This document shows positions 26,940 through 36,243 of a stretch of DNA of 64,000 bases, one piece after another. Source of the stretch: Mycolicibacterium sp. CR10 (GTDB taxonomy: Bacteria; Actinomycetota; Actinomycetes; Mycobacteriales; Mycobacteriaceae); assembly GCF_005222675.1 (NCBI RefSeq), contig NZ_STGE01000003.1, positions 1-64,000 of the forward strand, in the 5' to 3' direction. Each line of letters opens with the position of its first letter. Within the stretch, counting starts at the first letter, position 1. The notes beneath the pieces were generated by a model. That model worked only from the letters and a program-made list of their open reading frames with translations, was not told where the DNA came from and searched no databases. The translations under genes were made by a program, and so were the position numbers.

Positions 26940-28667
26940 TCAGCCGTGCGGCACCGCCGAGTCGAACGCAAGACCGCTGCGGCCCTCACCCCGCCCGACG
27001 CCCACGCGCCTGGCGGTCCAGCTGACATAGGCTCCGTCCGGTCGGCGCGCGAGCATCGGCACCCGTTGAACTCGCACCCCCTCGCGCGGCACCTCGGCGT
27101 CGAAGATCACGTTGTGTTGATCGTCGGCTAAGAGCCGGCCCCAGATCTCTGTCGCCGATGACGCGTCACAGTTCAGCGCTCCCTGCACCAGGTGCATGGC
27201 CACCCGATCGGGCGCCCCTTCAGACTGCGCCGTGCGCATCAGACGTGGCAGGTAAGGCACCCACCAGGAGGGCACCGACGTGGCGAGGAGGTAGCGCAGG
27301 TCGGTTTCCGGGGCGTGGCCAGGCGTGGGCGCGGCGTCGACGCGCACCGTCTCCCGGGGCATCCCGCGCCCCAACCCGTCGGGGACGATGCGTTCCACCG
27401 CCCACGCCAGGTTGGCCGATTCGTCCCTCATGAACAGCACCTCCTCGATGGGTGGACCCTCCAGTGGTGTGCTGCTGGACGGAGGGGTCACCAGTCCGTC
27501 GATGACTCCGCCTTTGGTGGACACCACGAACATCCGCCATGGATCCGACCTGTTCGATATCAGCGAGGCAGGGACGGTGATGATCTCACCAAACGTGTTT
27601 CGGAACTGCACTTTTCGTACGGCAACCAGCGATGAGGCGTCGGCGTCGATCGGTATGTTCAGCCAGTCGCAGCCGAAGATCAACGCGCACTCGGCGACCA
27701 GTAACCGGGCCAGATCGTGCGGTTGCACTTCCAGCGCGCCGAGGTTCACCTTGGCGTCCTCGAACTCCCAGAACCGGTCTGCCGGCATGCCGGGGTAGCG
27801 CAGCGGTGTTGCAGCCGACGTGTGCGTGGTCACGTTCTCGGCGGGGTCGAGCACCAACGATCCCGGGGCAGCATCGAAGGACCACCACTCCCCGCGACCG
27901 CTGGTGGCTTCGGTCGCCGTCAGCGTGGTGCTCCTCGCGGCGTTGTCGACGTCGAACTGGTAGTCGTACTCCAGTCGCGGCCCGCTCCACGCCGACGCGG
28001 TCGGGCCGAAGCGGGCGGCGGCGTACGCGGCCTTCCATGGGCGAACCACGTTGTGGAACGCCGGCACCTGCGCAGGCTTGACGCCCCACAACGGGGGAAC
28101 GCCGGTGGGCGCAGCGTTCTGCAATGCGTTGAACAGTTGGTCGGGGTCCGCGCATCGCGACTGCAGCAGCGGGGCGACCGCCCGGGCGGGCGCCCCGGGC
28201 GGCGGGGCAGGCAGCGGCGCCAGCCGAGGCAGACCGTCGGCCACGGCACCGAGTCCGGCCGCCCGCAATCCCTTGATCAAGTCGAATCCGTACCGCGCCA
28301 GGGTCAGGTAGTCCAGCGGTGGCCGGGATTCCCGTTCCACCGCGGCAGTCATCGGGTCGCCGTCATCACCGGTGTGGGGGGCGATGCCGCCGGTGGGTCG
28401 CAGCGAGTGGGCGGCGGCGGAGGTGGTCTGCACCTGCACACTCACGGGGGTTCCGGCATCCTCGCCCATGAACTCACCGAACTGCCACTGGCGCAACAAC
28501 AACCACAACGGATCCGCCACCGCGGCGGACAACGCGGCCGCCGGGTTACCCGAACGGGTCAGGGGTTCGAGCCGGGTCAGCGTCGGCGACTCTCCCACAC
28601 CCACACCCACGCCCACGCCCACGCCCACGGGCCACGTTCGCTCCCGCCACACGCTGTCTCCGGTCAT
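26940..28667 (-). CDS. uncharacterised 575-aa protein, last gene of the giant operon
   Basis: 575 aa, no known function. After a repetitive N-terminus with a Val-Gly run (residues 14-25) it reads LEPLTRSGNP, then PLWLLLRQWQFGEFMGEDAG, a motif I recall from large uncharacterised proteins in other bacteria. The middle has the FDVDNAARSTTLTATEA and WWSFDAAPGSLVLDP segments and a conserved FGCDWLNIPID; the rest is mostly beta. There is no signal peptide, membrane segment or nucleotide motif. Its ATG overlaps the stop of the 1499-aa gene (ATGA), with GAGGACC upstream, so its amount is tied to that giant. Confidence 0.8.
   Translation of the reverse strand: MTGDSVWRERTWPVGVGVGVGVGVGESPTLTRLEPLTRSGNPAAALSAAVADPLWLLLRQWQFGEFMGEDAGTPVSVQVQTTSAAAHSLRPTGGIAPHTGDDGDPMTAAVERESRPPLDYLTLARYGFDLIKGLRAAGLGAVADGLPRLAPLPAPPPGAPARAVAPLLQSRCADPDQLFNALQNAAPTGVPPLWGVKPAQVPAFHNVVRPWKAAYAAARFGPTASAWSGPRLEYDYQFDVDNAARSTTLTATEATSGRGEWWSFDAAPGSLVLDPAENVTTHTSAATPLRYPGMPADRFWEFEDAKVNLGALEVQPHDLARLLVAECALIFGCDWLNIPIDADASSLVAVRKVQFRNTFGEIITVPASLISNRSDPWRMFVVSTKGGVIDGLVTPPSSSTPLEGPPIEEVLFMRDESANLAWAVERIVPDGLGRGMPRETVRVDAAPTPGHAPETDLRYLLATSVPSWWVPYLPRLMRTAQSEGAPDRVAMHLVQGALNCDASSATEIWGRLLADDQHNVIFDAEVPREGVRVQRVPMLARRPDGAYVSWTARRVGVGRGEGRSGLAFDSAVPHG
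28594..28629. repeat. hexanucleotide tandem repeat coding Val-Gly
   Basis: Six direct copies of CCCAC(A/G) on the plus strand, 36 bases, giving GTGGG(C/T) units and alternating Val-Gly near the N-terminus of the 575-aa protein. Each copy is six bases, so gain or loss changes protein length by two residues without a frameshift. Confidence 0.85.
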
Positions 28668-31600
28668 GGTTGGTCCTCTTCGCTGACGTGGGACAGCACA
28701 TCGCCGATGTCGAACCCTTCGTCGACGAGCGCGCCTACGTTGAGCACGGGTTCGCCCTGTAGCGACCAGTCGGCGACCGATGTCGCCGGCACGATGCGGC
28801 CGGCGATCGGCACGTCCTCGAGCGCCACCCCGCGCTGTCGTGCGGAGAGCAGCACGTCGGCGAGGATGTTCCTCACCTTCTCGGGGCTCCATGGCTCGGT
28901 GTTCGGGTTGACGGCGAGCAACAGCGCTTGTGGCGCGCGGGCATTGGGACCGTTCGCGTTGACCGCCAGCCCCAGCTCGTGCCGACCCGACGGCCGCGGG
29001 ATCACCTCGGTCCAGCCGTTAAGCACCAGCAGCGCGACGGGCTCCTTATCACTGGAGGGCAGGCGGCCGTCGACGACGAATCCGGTTACCGGCTGTTCGG
29101 GGGGTCCCGCCTCGAACGGCGCACCGATCCACGTCCGCAACGCGTCGGCGGGCAGCTGCCACGCCGTCAGTGACCGCGGCCGCCCGACGGTGTCGACGAG
29201 CACGTGAAGTTCGGTATACCGGGACAGGTCCGGACGCACGGTCGCACACTTGTGCAGCCACTCGGCGACGACATCCGCCTCCAACCCCTGCGGTGGCCCG
29301 TCCCTCAAGGCAGCGAGAAACGGATCATCGACCTGTGCGAGGAGCTCTGGCACCACGGGCGTCCGGTCATCGAACAACAGCGCCGCCATGTCGCGCAGTG
29401 CGGACAAGGAACCCGCCTCTGACGCAGGCGGTGTGACGGTGTAGGCGGCCATCGCCTCCGTGAACGCCGTTACACGCGCTTGGTTCTGCGCAGCGATCAC
29501 CGCTGCCGCCGATGCCGCATCGTCAGGTTTGCTTCGGCCGAAGTGGCACACCAAGTCATCCACGAGATCTGTCCCGCTCTCGTGGGCCAGCAGATCGGCC
29601 AGGTCGTCGCGGGCTCTCTGTAGCCGGTCTTGAAGCCCGGCCAGATTGACCCGGCGCCGCTGCGCGTCGTCCACGCCGGCCTCGCTGGGTCGGCGCAGGT
29701 CGTCGGGCGTCGCAGGCCGCGCGGTACTGAGCAACCGGAAAGCGGCGGCGGCCAGGACCCAGGCCTCAGTGAAGGCGAGCGGCGGTCTGCCGGCCAGTCC
29801 CGGGACGCGGCGCGCCACCAGCCGCCAGATCTCGAGTTCGGATTTGACTCCGCCAGCCAGAACGATGAAATCGATTGCGCTGAGCCTGGATTGAGCCATC
29901 GACTTCGACCCGCCGAGCTTGATGTCGCGGGCGCTGCCCAGCAAGGTCTGCCCCCACATCTCGAGGTGCGGGTGCGTACGGGCGCGCGGGGTCTGGGCCC
30001 AGAACATCGAGAGACCGTCGCTCGGCGGCAGCAGGGCCAGCACCCGGTGGGTGATAGCCGAGCCTTCGGACGGATGGGCCGTCACCTCAATCGGTGGTGG
30101 AGACCCATCGCCCGCCAGGACATCCGCCGCCGCGGCGGCGCGCGTCGGCGACCCACGCAGCAGCTGATGCACGGATTCGGCCAGCAGCACGTCGGCGATC
30201 GCGTCGTGGACACCGCGGAGCCGGGTCACGTAGATGAGGACCTGGTCGACTTCGGCGTCCGTCACGAGCGGGAAACTCTGGAGGTATTTCGCGTAGGCCG
30301 TCGGAGGCTTCTTGAGCCTCACACGCACCGCGGCTACGGTTGAGGGGACGCACAATTCGAGGATTCGGATACCGTCGACGACGTCACTGACGCTGGCTGA
30401 CTCGAGTCCGGGATCGGCGACACCGGCCGTCCGGTTGGTGTCCTTGGCCGCGACGAGCGGCGCGATCGACCGCAGCGTGTAAATGAATCGGTCCAACCGC
30501 CCACTGCTGTCCTCGTGCAGCCAGCGCTCGAGTCGGTATCCCAGCAGCGCGCCCAGCGGCTGGCCGGCGCGTACCCCGTCGAGCACCGTCAGCGCCTCCC
30601 GCACCCGGGTGCTGGACAGGTCGATGTTCAACGGCCCCTTGCCCAGTCCGTCCGGATCGTGGGTAAGCGCGGCGCCCCGCAGCACGGCCGCCGTGGCGGA
30701 GTGGGACAGACTCGGAGCCAGCACGTAGCCGCCGTCCCCGGCGCCGGTCGTGGTGGGCGTCTCGTCGGCCGGGAAGCCGCTGACCCAGCCGTACACCCCG
30801 ACCGCCACCCCGGGGCCACGGTGCTCGCGCGTCTTGGCCAACCGCCGGGTGGCGCGCGAGGTCTGCCAGGCATCCATGCGGTAGGACGCGCAGTCGATCG
30901 TCTCGGCCATCAGCAGCGTGCGGTCGGGGGTGTCGGTGATACCGCCGATCGTGCGGACGGCGCGGCGGATCTCCAGCAGCTTCATCACCGCGCGCATCGT
31001 CGCGCTGAGCGCCTTGCCCACGGTGATTCCGGAACCGGCGGTGCCCATCACGTCGATGGGATGCGGGATGGCGCCCGGGTAGCGCGCGGCGAACGCGACC
31101 GGGTCGAAACGCCTTGAGCGCCAGTCGATATCGAAGAACAGCACCAATGCCGACCAGGGCTCGATTCTCTCGGCCTGCCCTGCCACGAACTTCGCCCATT
31201 CCGCCGTCAGCGGATGGTCGACGCGGTCGGGGTCACCGATGTCCTCGAGCACCCGGGTGGTGTGCGCCAGCGCACCGTCGCCCCAATTGGCGCCCACGGC
31301 TCTCAGCAACGCGCCACGGCGCGCCTGGAAGGTGTCGACGTCGAACTGCGCAGTCATCAGCGACAGACCCAGCAGGGCCTGCAATACACTCGCGGCCTCG
31401 ATCACCACGTGACCGTCCAGCAGTTCGGCGCACACCTGGGGGTCGCTGTCGTGCGCCAGGGGTAGCCGCAGCATGCGGGTGTGGTCCGTCACCAGCTCCG
31501 GTATCCGGAAGTCGTTGAACGGCAACTCCGTCCATTGCACCACTTTGAAAATCACCTCGCGCAGCGCCTTGATTCTCGGCGGCTCGAGGACGTCGGGGAT

Positions 31601-33163
31601 GAACAGCGTCTTATCCGCCTCGCCGGTGAGCACCTGACGGATCCGCAGCGCACGGGACGTCGGCAGCATGGCCAAGATGCGGGGCAGATCGCGCTCGAGC
31701 TGTCCGGCCATCACATTGGGAACGAAATTCGACTGTGTCGCCCACAGCGCCCGCACGCCCGGCACGATCTTCGACAGTTGCACGTCCTCGGGATCCTTGG
31801 GGTCGGGTTCCCATTTGTGCGAAATGTTGAGGCCGGTAGCGAAATTCGACACCGGGAGAATCCCGTAGGGTTGCTTGGCGATCCGGATCGTCGGCAGCGG
31901 ACCGCGCCCCCGCACGTGACGGATTGCGTGCTCTTTCATCGCTTCCCGCGCCCACACCGGCATCGCGCTGCCCTGCAGTGTCGGTTTCATGATGCGGTCG
32001 AGCAGCGGCGCCCAGGTGACCGGCCACAGCGCCGCGTTGAATGCCTGCGCCCAGTCCTGTTCCGGCCGGTCGGGTTCGTCAAGTGTGGCCAGCGACGCCG
32101 GCGGCGCCCCGATGGCGTGTGCCAGCGCGGTAGCCGGCGTCATCGGGGGTGGAGGAGGCGGCGCCTCGACGGGTGGCTGCGGTTCAGCCACGCCCACGCC
32201 GAAGGAGCCTTCTTCTTCCTGTCCCCCGAGGATGCCCACCCCGCCGGGGCCGGCGGCGGGAGGTGGCGGGGGTGGTGATGGCGGCACCGGCCGGAAGTGG
32301 GGTTCATCGGGAAACCCGGGAGCGCGACTCCACGCCGAGCGGGCTTGCTCGGTGTTGTTCGTGATCGTTCCGGTCGCGACGAACTCGAACCCGTCGCTGT
32401 GGGCGTGCTTATGGAGAAGTCGACAGAACTCGGCGGTGGCTGCCTCGGGACGCAGACGGTTGACACCGACGACCCATACTGGCGGGACCTGCCGAGTGTC
32501 TGCCTGTAGATCCACGGTCACCGCCATCCCCGCCTCGACCGCCGCGTCGTAGTCGGTGAGCCACGCCAACTCATCGTCCTGCCGCGCACCGGTCACGCCC
32601 GCCAACGCATGCGCCACCGCGGCCAGCGATTCCGGGTCTGCCGGTGTCGAGCCGTCGGCAGCGGGTGCCGGCCCGAGCGCCGGTGATCGCGGAATCTTTT
32701 TGCCCTCTTGCACTTTGGGCTGAAAGGTGTCGACGATGACCCAGAACCGCTCGGGTAGTAGCGCCGCGCGCACCCGGTCGGCGATGGCGATCGTCGTTAC
32801 GCCTGGAAAGAGGGGCTGCGCCGCGGCAGTCCCGAAGTTGGTCGGGGTGAGCACTGCCGCGACCCACGCGGCGCGGCGCGGGCCGACTTCTTTGACCAGC
32901 GTCTGCCACCGGTCGGATGCCGGATCGTCGTCGCCTTCGGTCCACCGACGGCGCCAATAATTTTTACCGGCGCTCTGTTCGGCCGTGAGCAATCCGCTTC
33001 CAAGCCGGTCGACATGGATGTCGTCGGGATAGATGCGCACCCTCAGTTTCGTGTGGGTCGCCGTCAGCCGGGTCTCAATCCGGATGGGCAGCAGCAACAG
33101 CGGGGTGCTCGGATCGAGCGAGGCTGGGTTCCATTCGTAGCGGTCGACCATAGCTGCCGTCAC
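28664..33163 (-). CDS. uncharacterised 1499-aa giant protein
   Basis: 1499 aa. The N-terminus has TPLLLLPIRIETRL then LRVRIYPDDIHVD, a signature I recall from large hypothetical proteins but cannot tie to a function. Around residues 310-375 lies a proline/glycine-rich linker (PPSPPPPPPAAGPGG; APPPPPP). The large C-terminal part is helical with some beta, including GPLPTIRIAKQPYGILPVSNF and GVYGWVSGFPADE. No ATPase motif holds up (one weak P-loop-like stretch lacks the Ser/Thr). The GTG at 33163 is chosen because it overlaps the previous stop as GTGA, like the other junctions; an ATG lies 12 bases further in. Confidence 0.85.
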   Translation of the reverse strand: MTAAMVDRYEWNPASLDPSTPLLLLPIRIETRLTATHTKLRVRIYPDDIHVDRLGSGLLTAEQSAGKNYWRRRWTEGDDDPASDRWQTLVKEVGPRRAAWVAAVLTPTNFGTAAAQPLFPGVTTIAIADRVRAALLPERFWVIVDTFQPKVQEGKKIPRSPALGPAPAADGSTPADPESLAAVAHALAGVTGARQDDELAWLTDYDAAVEAGMAVTVDLQADTRQVPPVWVVGVNRLRPEAATAEFCRLLHKHAHSDGFEFVATGTITNNTEQARSAWSRAPGFPDEPHFRPVPPSPPPPPPAAGPGGVGILGGQEEEGSFGVGVAEPQPPVEAPPPPPPMTPATALAHAIGAPPASLATLDEPDRPEQDWAQAFNAALWPVTWAPLLDRIMKPTLQGSAMPVWAREAMKEHAIRHVRGRGPLPTIRIAKQPYGILPVSNFATGLNISHKWEPDPKDPEDVQLSKIVPGVRALWATQSNFVPNVMAGQLERDLPRILAMLPTSRALRIRQVLTGEADKTLFIPDVLEPPRIKALREVIFKVVQWTELPFNDFRIPELVTDHTRMLRLPLAHDSDPQVCAELLDGHVVIEAASVLQALLGLSLMTAQFDVDTFQARRGALLRAVGANWGDGALAHTTRVLEDIGDPDRVDHPLTAEWAKFVAGQAERIEPWSALVLFFDIDWRSRRFDPVAFAARYPGAIPHPIDVMGTAGSGITVGKALSATMRAVMKLLEIRRAVRTIGGITDTPDRTLLMAETIDCASYRMDAWQTSRATRRLAKTREHRGPGVAVGVYGWVSGFPADETPTTTGAGDGGYVLAPSLSHSATAAVLRGAALTHDPDGLGKGPLNIDLSSTRVREALTVLDGVRAGQPLGALLGYRLERWLHEDSSGRLDRFIYTLRSIAPLVAAKDTNRTAGVADPGLESASVSDVVDGIRILELCVPSTVAAVRVRLKKPPTAYAKYLQSFPLVTDAEVDQVLIYVTRLRGVHDAIADVLLAESVHQLLRGSPTRAAAAADVLAGDGSPPPIEVTAHPSEGSAITHRVLALLPPSDGLSMFWAQTPRARTHPHLEMWGQTLLGSARDIKLGGSKSMAQSRLSAIDFIVLAGGVKSELEIWRLVARRVPGLAGRPPLAFTEAWVLAAAAFRLLSTARPATPDDLRRPSEAGVDDAQRRRVNLAGLQDRLQRARDDLADLLAHESGTDLVDDLVCHFGRSKPDDAASAAAVIAAQNQARVTAFTEAMAAYTVTPPASEAGSLSALRDMAALLFDDRTPVVPELLAQVDDPFLAALRDGPPQGLEADVVAEWLHKCATVRPDLSRYTELHVLVDTVGRPRSLTAWQLPADALRTWIGAPFEAGPPEQPVTGFVVDGRLPSSDKEPVALLVLNGWTEVIPRPSGRHELGLAVNANGPNARAPQALLLAVNPNTEPWSPEKVRNILADVLLSARQRGVALEDVPIAGRIVPATSVADWSLQGEPVLNVGALVDEGFDIGDVLSHVSEEDQP

Positions 33164-36100
33164 CCGTTGGCGATCAGCATGTCGCGGGCGGCGAAAGCGG
33201 CCCGTTCGGGATGCCGGAACAGCAGCCACGCCAGGTGCGCGCCGTCTGCGGGGATGACAGACCCACCGACGGGGCGGGGTGGACTCTCGGCGACCAGGTG
33301 ACCACTTGCGTTGGTAGGCAGGTCATCCCATGTCAGCGTGTCGCGTTGCAGCGGTGCCGTGGAAGGGTGCCCGTCCCCTTCGAGCAGTCCGAAGCGCGGC
33401 TCACCGACATGCTCGCTGAGGGTGAACCACCACGACATCGGCTTGCCCGGCAGCGGATTTTTCAGCTGCTCCGCAGGATTCGGTGGATCACCGGGTAAAC
33501 CGAAACCCAGTAGCAGGATGTCGGGGTCGAGGTAGAGCCGGAACAATGGATCGGCAGCGCCGAGCGGGTTAAACCCCGACGGCGGGTCACCTTGGCCGCG
33601 TTGGGTGACCAGCGCGGCCAGCATCGTCGGATACCGGCGCACGATCTCCCCTCGGACGACCACGACCAAGGCGTTGGCGACGTCGTCACGCAGATGCTCA
33701 CCGAGCGGCACCTGTGGGTCGAACATGTGCAGCGGCTGCTCCAGTTCCTCGGTGGGCGTCCAGAACGACCGAAAGGACGTGACCCTGCCGTCGGTCGGGT
33801 AGCCCCGCCAGATCAACTCGGAGGCGAACTCGGTGTTGCAGCCGATGAGGAAGGCCTCGATGAATCGGCGGTTGGCTGTGAGCACGGTGACCATCTCGGC
33901 GGGTTTGATGTCGGCGACGCCGGGCATCAGCCATTCCGGGTCGTAGCGGTGCAGCGCTTCGTACATCGGATGCCGGAACGTCGGACCGGCCAGCACCGGT
34001 TCGATGCGGTGGTCGCCGAACCAGTTCTGCGGCAACCACACCGGCCAGTCCGCCGCCCGCGGCAACCGGCCGAGCACCCGCCGGGTGGCAGTGACCGAGG
34101 GCTTCAGTTTGGGAACCAGTTGGAGGTTGGTCACTGTGACGGTCGGGCGCGCGGCTTCGACGGTCGCAGCAGGGGCGGCAGCCGCGAAGAGCGTGGTGGC
34201 GGCACGTTGCCAGTCCGCCGAACGGTCCGCAGCGGGAATCACCGCCACTACTTCCGGGAGGGGCGTCCGCTCGGTCCACCATGCGACGACCTCGGACAGC
34301 GCCAGCATCGGCCGTCCGAAGTCGTCAACGGCGGTAGCGATTGACAGCGTACGGGCCGCCTCCTCAGAAAGATGGAGGTCCGTCACATCGAATTGCCGCG
34401 CCATGCGCAATGTCTCAGTAATTCTGGGCCCGACGTCGGTAACCTCGTCGACGTCCGCGCCGGCGTCGGGCAGCACCGCCAGCAACCGGTCCAGGGTGGC
34501 GCTCAGGAGTCGGGCGGTGACGTCCTGCACCGGAGCGAGGTGGCGAAGTAGTCCCGCGCCACCATCGGCCGTCACGCGGAGATCGGGCGTGCTCAGGAGG
34601 GCCAGATCATCGGGGTCGACGTCGAGTTCCCGGCCCACGTCGGCCAACACAGCGGGTCCCGTAGGGCCGAGCGCGTCGCCGAGCGGGCGTACCCAGCTGC
34701 GCGTCCGGCCCGAGTTGTCGGTCAGAAGCCGGCGCACGGTCGTGCTGCGGGTCACCGCGTTGCCCGCGAAGCGGGCGGCCGGCCCCCGCGGCGCGGCGAA
34801 GCGACGCAGTTGACCCATCGCGGCCAGCGGCAGCACGCTCTCGGCCAGCCGAGCTCGCACCGTACCGTACTGGGGGTCGGGGAGACGTCCGGTGACCGGA
34901 TTGGTCACCGCCAATAGGTCTGACACATCCAGCTTTTCGAGGCGCTTGTGCAGCGACTCGCTGAGGTAGCGACCTAACTGCGCCAGGCGAAGCGCCTGAT
35001 TGGTGGCCACCACGCCGCCCACTTGGGCCCACGCGGACGACATCAGGTCTTCCTGGTCCATCTGCACGACGCGGGTGCCGAGGCCGGCGACGATCCGGTC
35101 GGCGGGGTCCATGTTCAGGGTACGAAACCAGCCCGGAGCGGCGTCGGAGACGTCGCCCCGCGCGATGTGTGCGCTACCGTACAGCGGCGGCCCGACGGTC
35201 GGCCTGCCCGAAACCGACGTGCCGTAACGAAATGCGGCCACCAGTTCGAGCTGCTGGCGTAGCTGGGCGATCATCGGCCTTGGCCACTCCTTGCCGTCGG
35301 TGAGCCGATCTTCGGCGGTCACCAGCGCGCCCCGGACGCCGCGCGCAGCGTCGAACTCAGGGATTCCCGCGGCACTGATTCCGTTGCCCGGTTGGCCGAC
35401 GTCGACGTCGCGGATCCCGATCTTCACTCCGGGCGGGGGGTGGTCGGCCGGCCAGAGTCGACCGGCGAGAGTGGCGAATTCACCGTCGCGTCCGGTGTGA
35501 AACCTCCACGAGTCGTATACCGGCAGAGTCACGTCGCCGCCTGCGGTCCATGAATATCCCAACGTCGTCGTCGACGCGGCACCAGCAAGGGCGGCCTCCT
35601 TGCCTGCTTGGAACACCGGCACCACGCAGGCGATCCAATCCTTGTCCTCGGTGAGGCGGCGCGGACACAGCAGGCGAGACAGGTTGCGGGCGGGCTCGTT
35701 CTCGTCGAGGCCGACCGCTACGTCGGCGCCCAGCACCTGGGCGTGCGCCCACGCCCAGGCGTCGTCCGGAGGTGGGAGCTCGGAGGCCGCGACCCGCAGC
35801 GTGGCCAACCGGTCTGCGGTGCGCTCGGTGAACGTCGCGGCGTCGGCCTCGACGACGACGAGCCGCAACCACGGCGGCAAGTTTCCGTCGCTGCGGGGAC
35901 CGGTCGGCGTGAACTGCCAGGGCAGGTCGGGCCTGTCGAACTCGATGTGCGCGAGGTCGCCGGGTTCGGCGTTGACCGTGCCGGGAACAGGGTGCCGACG
36001 GATGATCTGGCGCGGATCGAGCGACACCACATCGCCCGGACCGCGCACCGTCACGTTCACGTCGGCGGTGGCCGGTTGAGCCACATCCCGGTCGGCCGGC

Positions 36101-36243
36101 AGCGCCCGCACCTCCAGCGACACCGCCATGGTGGCCCGCGCCCGTGCGCCCGTGTCGAACGGCTCGCGCAGCGCCGCGGCGATGCCGGTGCGGTAGTACG
36201 GCAGGAAGGCCGACCGCGCCCCGCCCGGTCGGGGCGCGGTCAC
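33160..36243 (-). CDS. uncharacterised 1027-aa giant protein
   Basis: 1027 aa, function unknown. The N-terminal 250 residues are beta-rich: SLEVRALPADRD, HIEFDRPDLPWQFTPTGP and LPPWLRLVVVEAD recall a fold seen in other uncharacterised giants. The C-terminal 350 residues contain FGDHRIEPVLAGPTFRHPMYEAL, RRYPTMLAALV, FRLYLDPDILLLGFGLPGDP and WWFTLSEHVGEPRFGLLEGD. There is no signal peptide or membrane helix. The GTG start overlaps the DUF6603-like stop, and the stop overlaps the 1499-aa start, both GTGA. Confidence 0.85.
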   Translation of the reverse strand: MTAPRPGGARSAFLPYYRTGIAAALREPFDTGARARATMAVSLEVRALPADRDVAQPATADVNVTVRGPGDVVSLDPRQIIRRHPVPGTVNAEPGDLAHIEFDRPDLPWQFTPTGPRSDGNLPPWLRLVVVEADAATFTERTADRLATLRVAASELPPPDDAWAWAHAQVLGADVAVGLDENEPARNLSRLLCPRRLTEDKDWIACVVPVFQAGKEAALAGAASTTTLGYSWTAGGDVTLPVYDSWRFHTGRDGEFATLAGRLWPADHPPPGVKIGIRDVDVGQPGNGISAAGIPEFDAARGVRGALVTAEDRLTDGKEWPRPMIAQLRQQLELVAAFRYGTSVSGRPTVGPPLYGSAHIARGDVSDAAPGWFRTLNMDPADRIVAGLGTRVVQMDQEDLMSSAWAQVGGVVATNQALRLAQLGRYLSESLHKRLEKLDVSDLLAVTNPVTGRLPDPQYGTVRARLAESVLPLAAMGQLRRFAAPRGPAARFAGNAVTRSTTVRRLLTDNSGRTRSWVRPLGDALGPTGPAVLADVGRELDVDPDDLALLSTPDLRVTADGGAGLLRHLAPVQDVTARLLSATLDRLLAVLPDAGADVDEVTDVGPRITETLRMARQFDVTDLHLSEEAARTLSIATAVDDFGRPMLALSEVVAWWTERTPLPEVVAVIPAADRSADWQRAATTLFAAAAPAATVEAARPTVTVTNLQLVPKLKPSVTATRRVLGRLPRAADWPVWLPQNWFGDHRIEPVLAGPTFRHPMYEALHRYDPEWLMPGVADIKPAEMVTVLTANRRFIEAFLIGCNTEFASELIWRGYPTDGRVTSFRSFWTPTEELEQPLHMFDPQVPLGEHLRDDVANALVVVVRGEIVRRYPTMLAALVTQRGQGDPPSGFNPLGAADPLFRLYLDPDILLLGFGLPGDPPNPAEQLKNPLPGKPMSWWFTLSEHVGEPRFGLLEGDGHPSTAPLQRDTLTWDDLPTNASGHLVAESPPRPVGGSVIPADGAHLAWLLFRHPERAAFAARDMLIANG

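Noticed and set aside
31005..31050. P-loop-like GSGITVGKA in the 1499-aa protein
   Set aside because: The Ser/Thr after GK is replaced by Ala and no Walker B follows.
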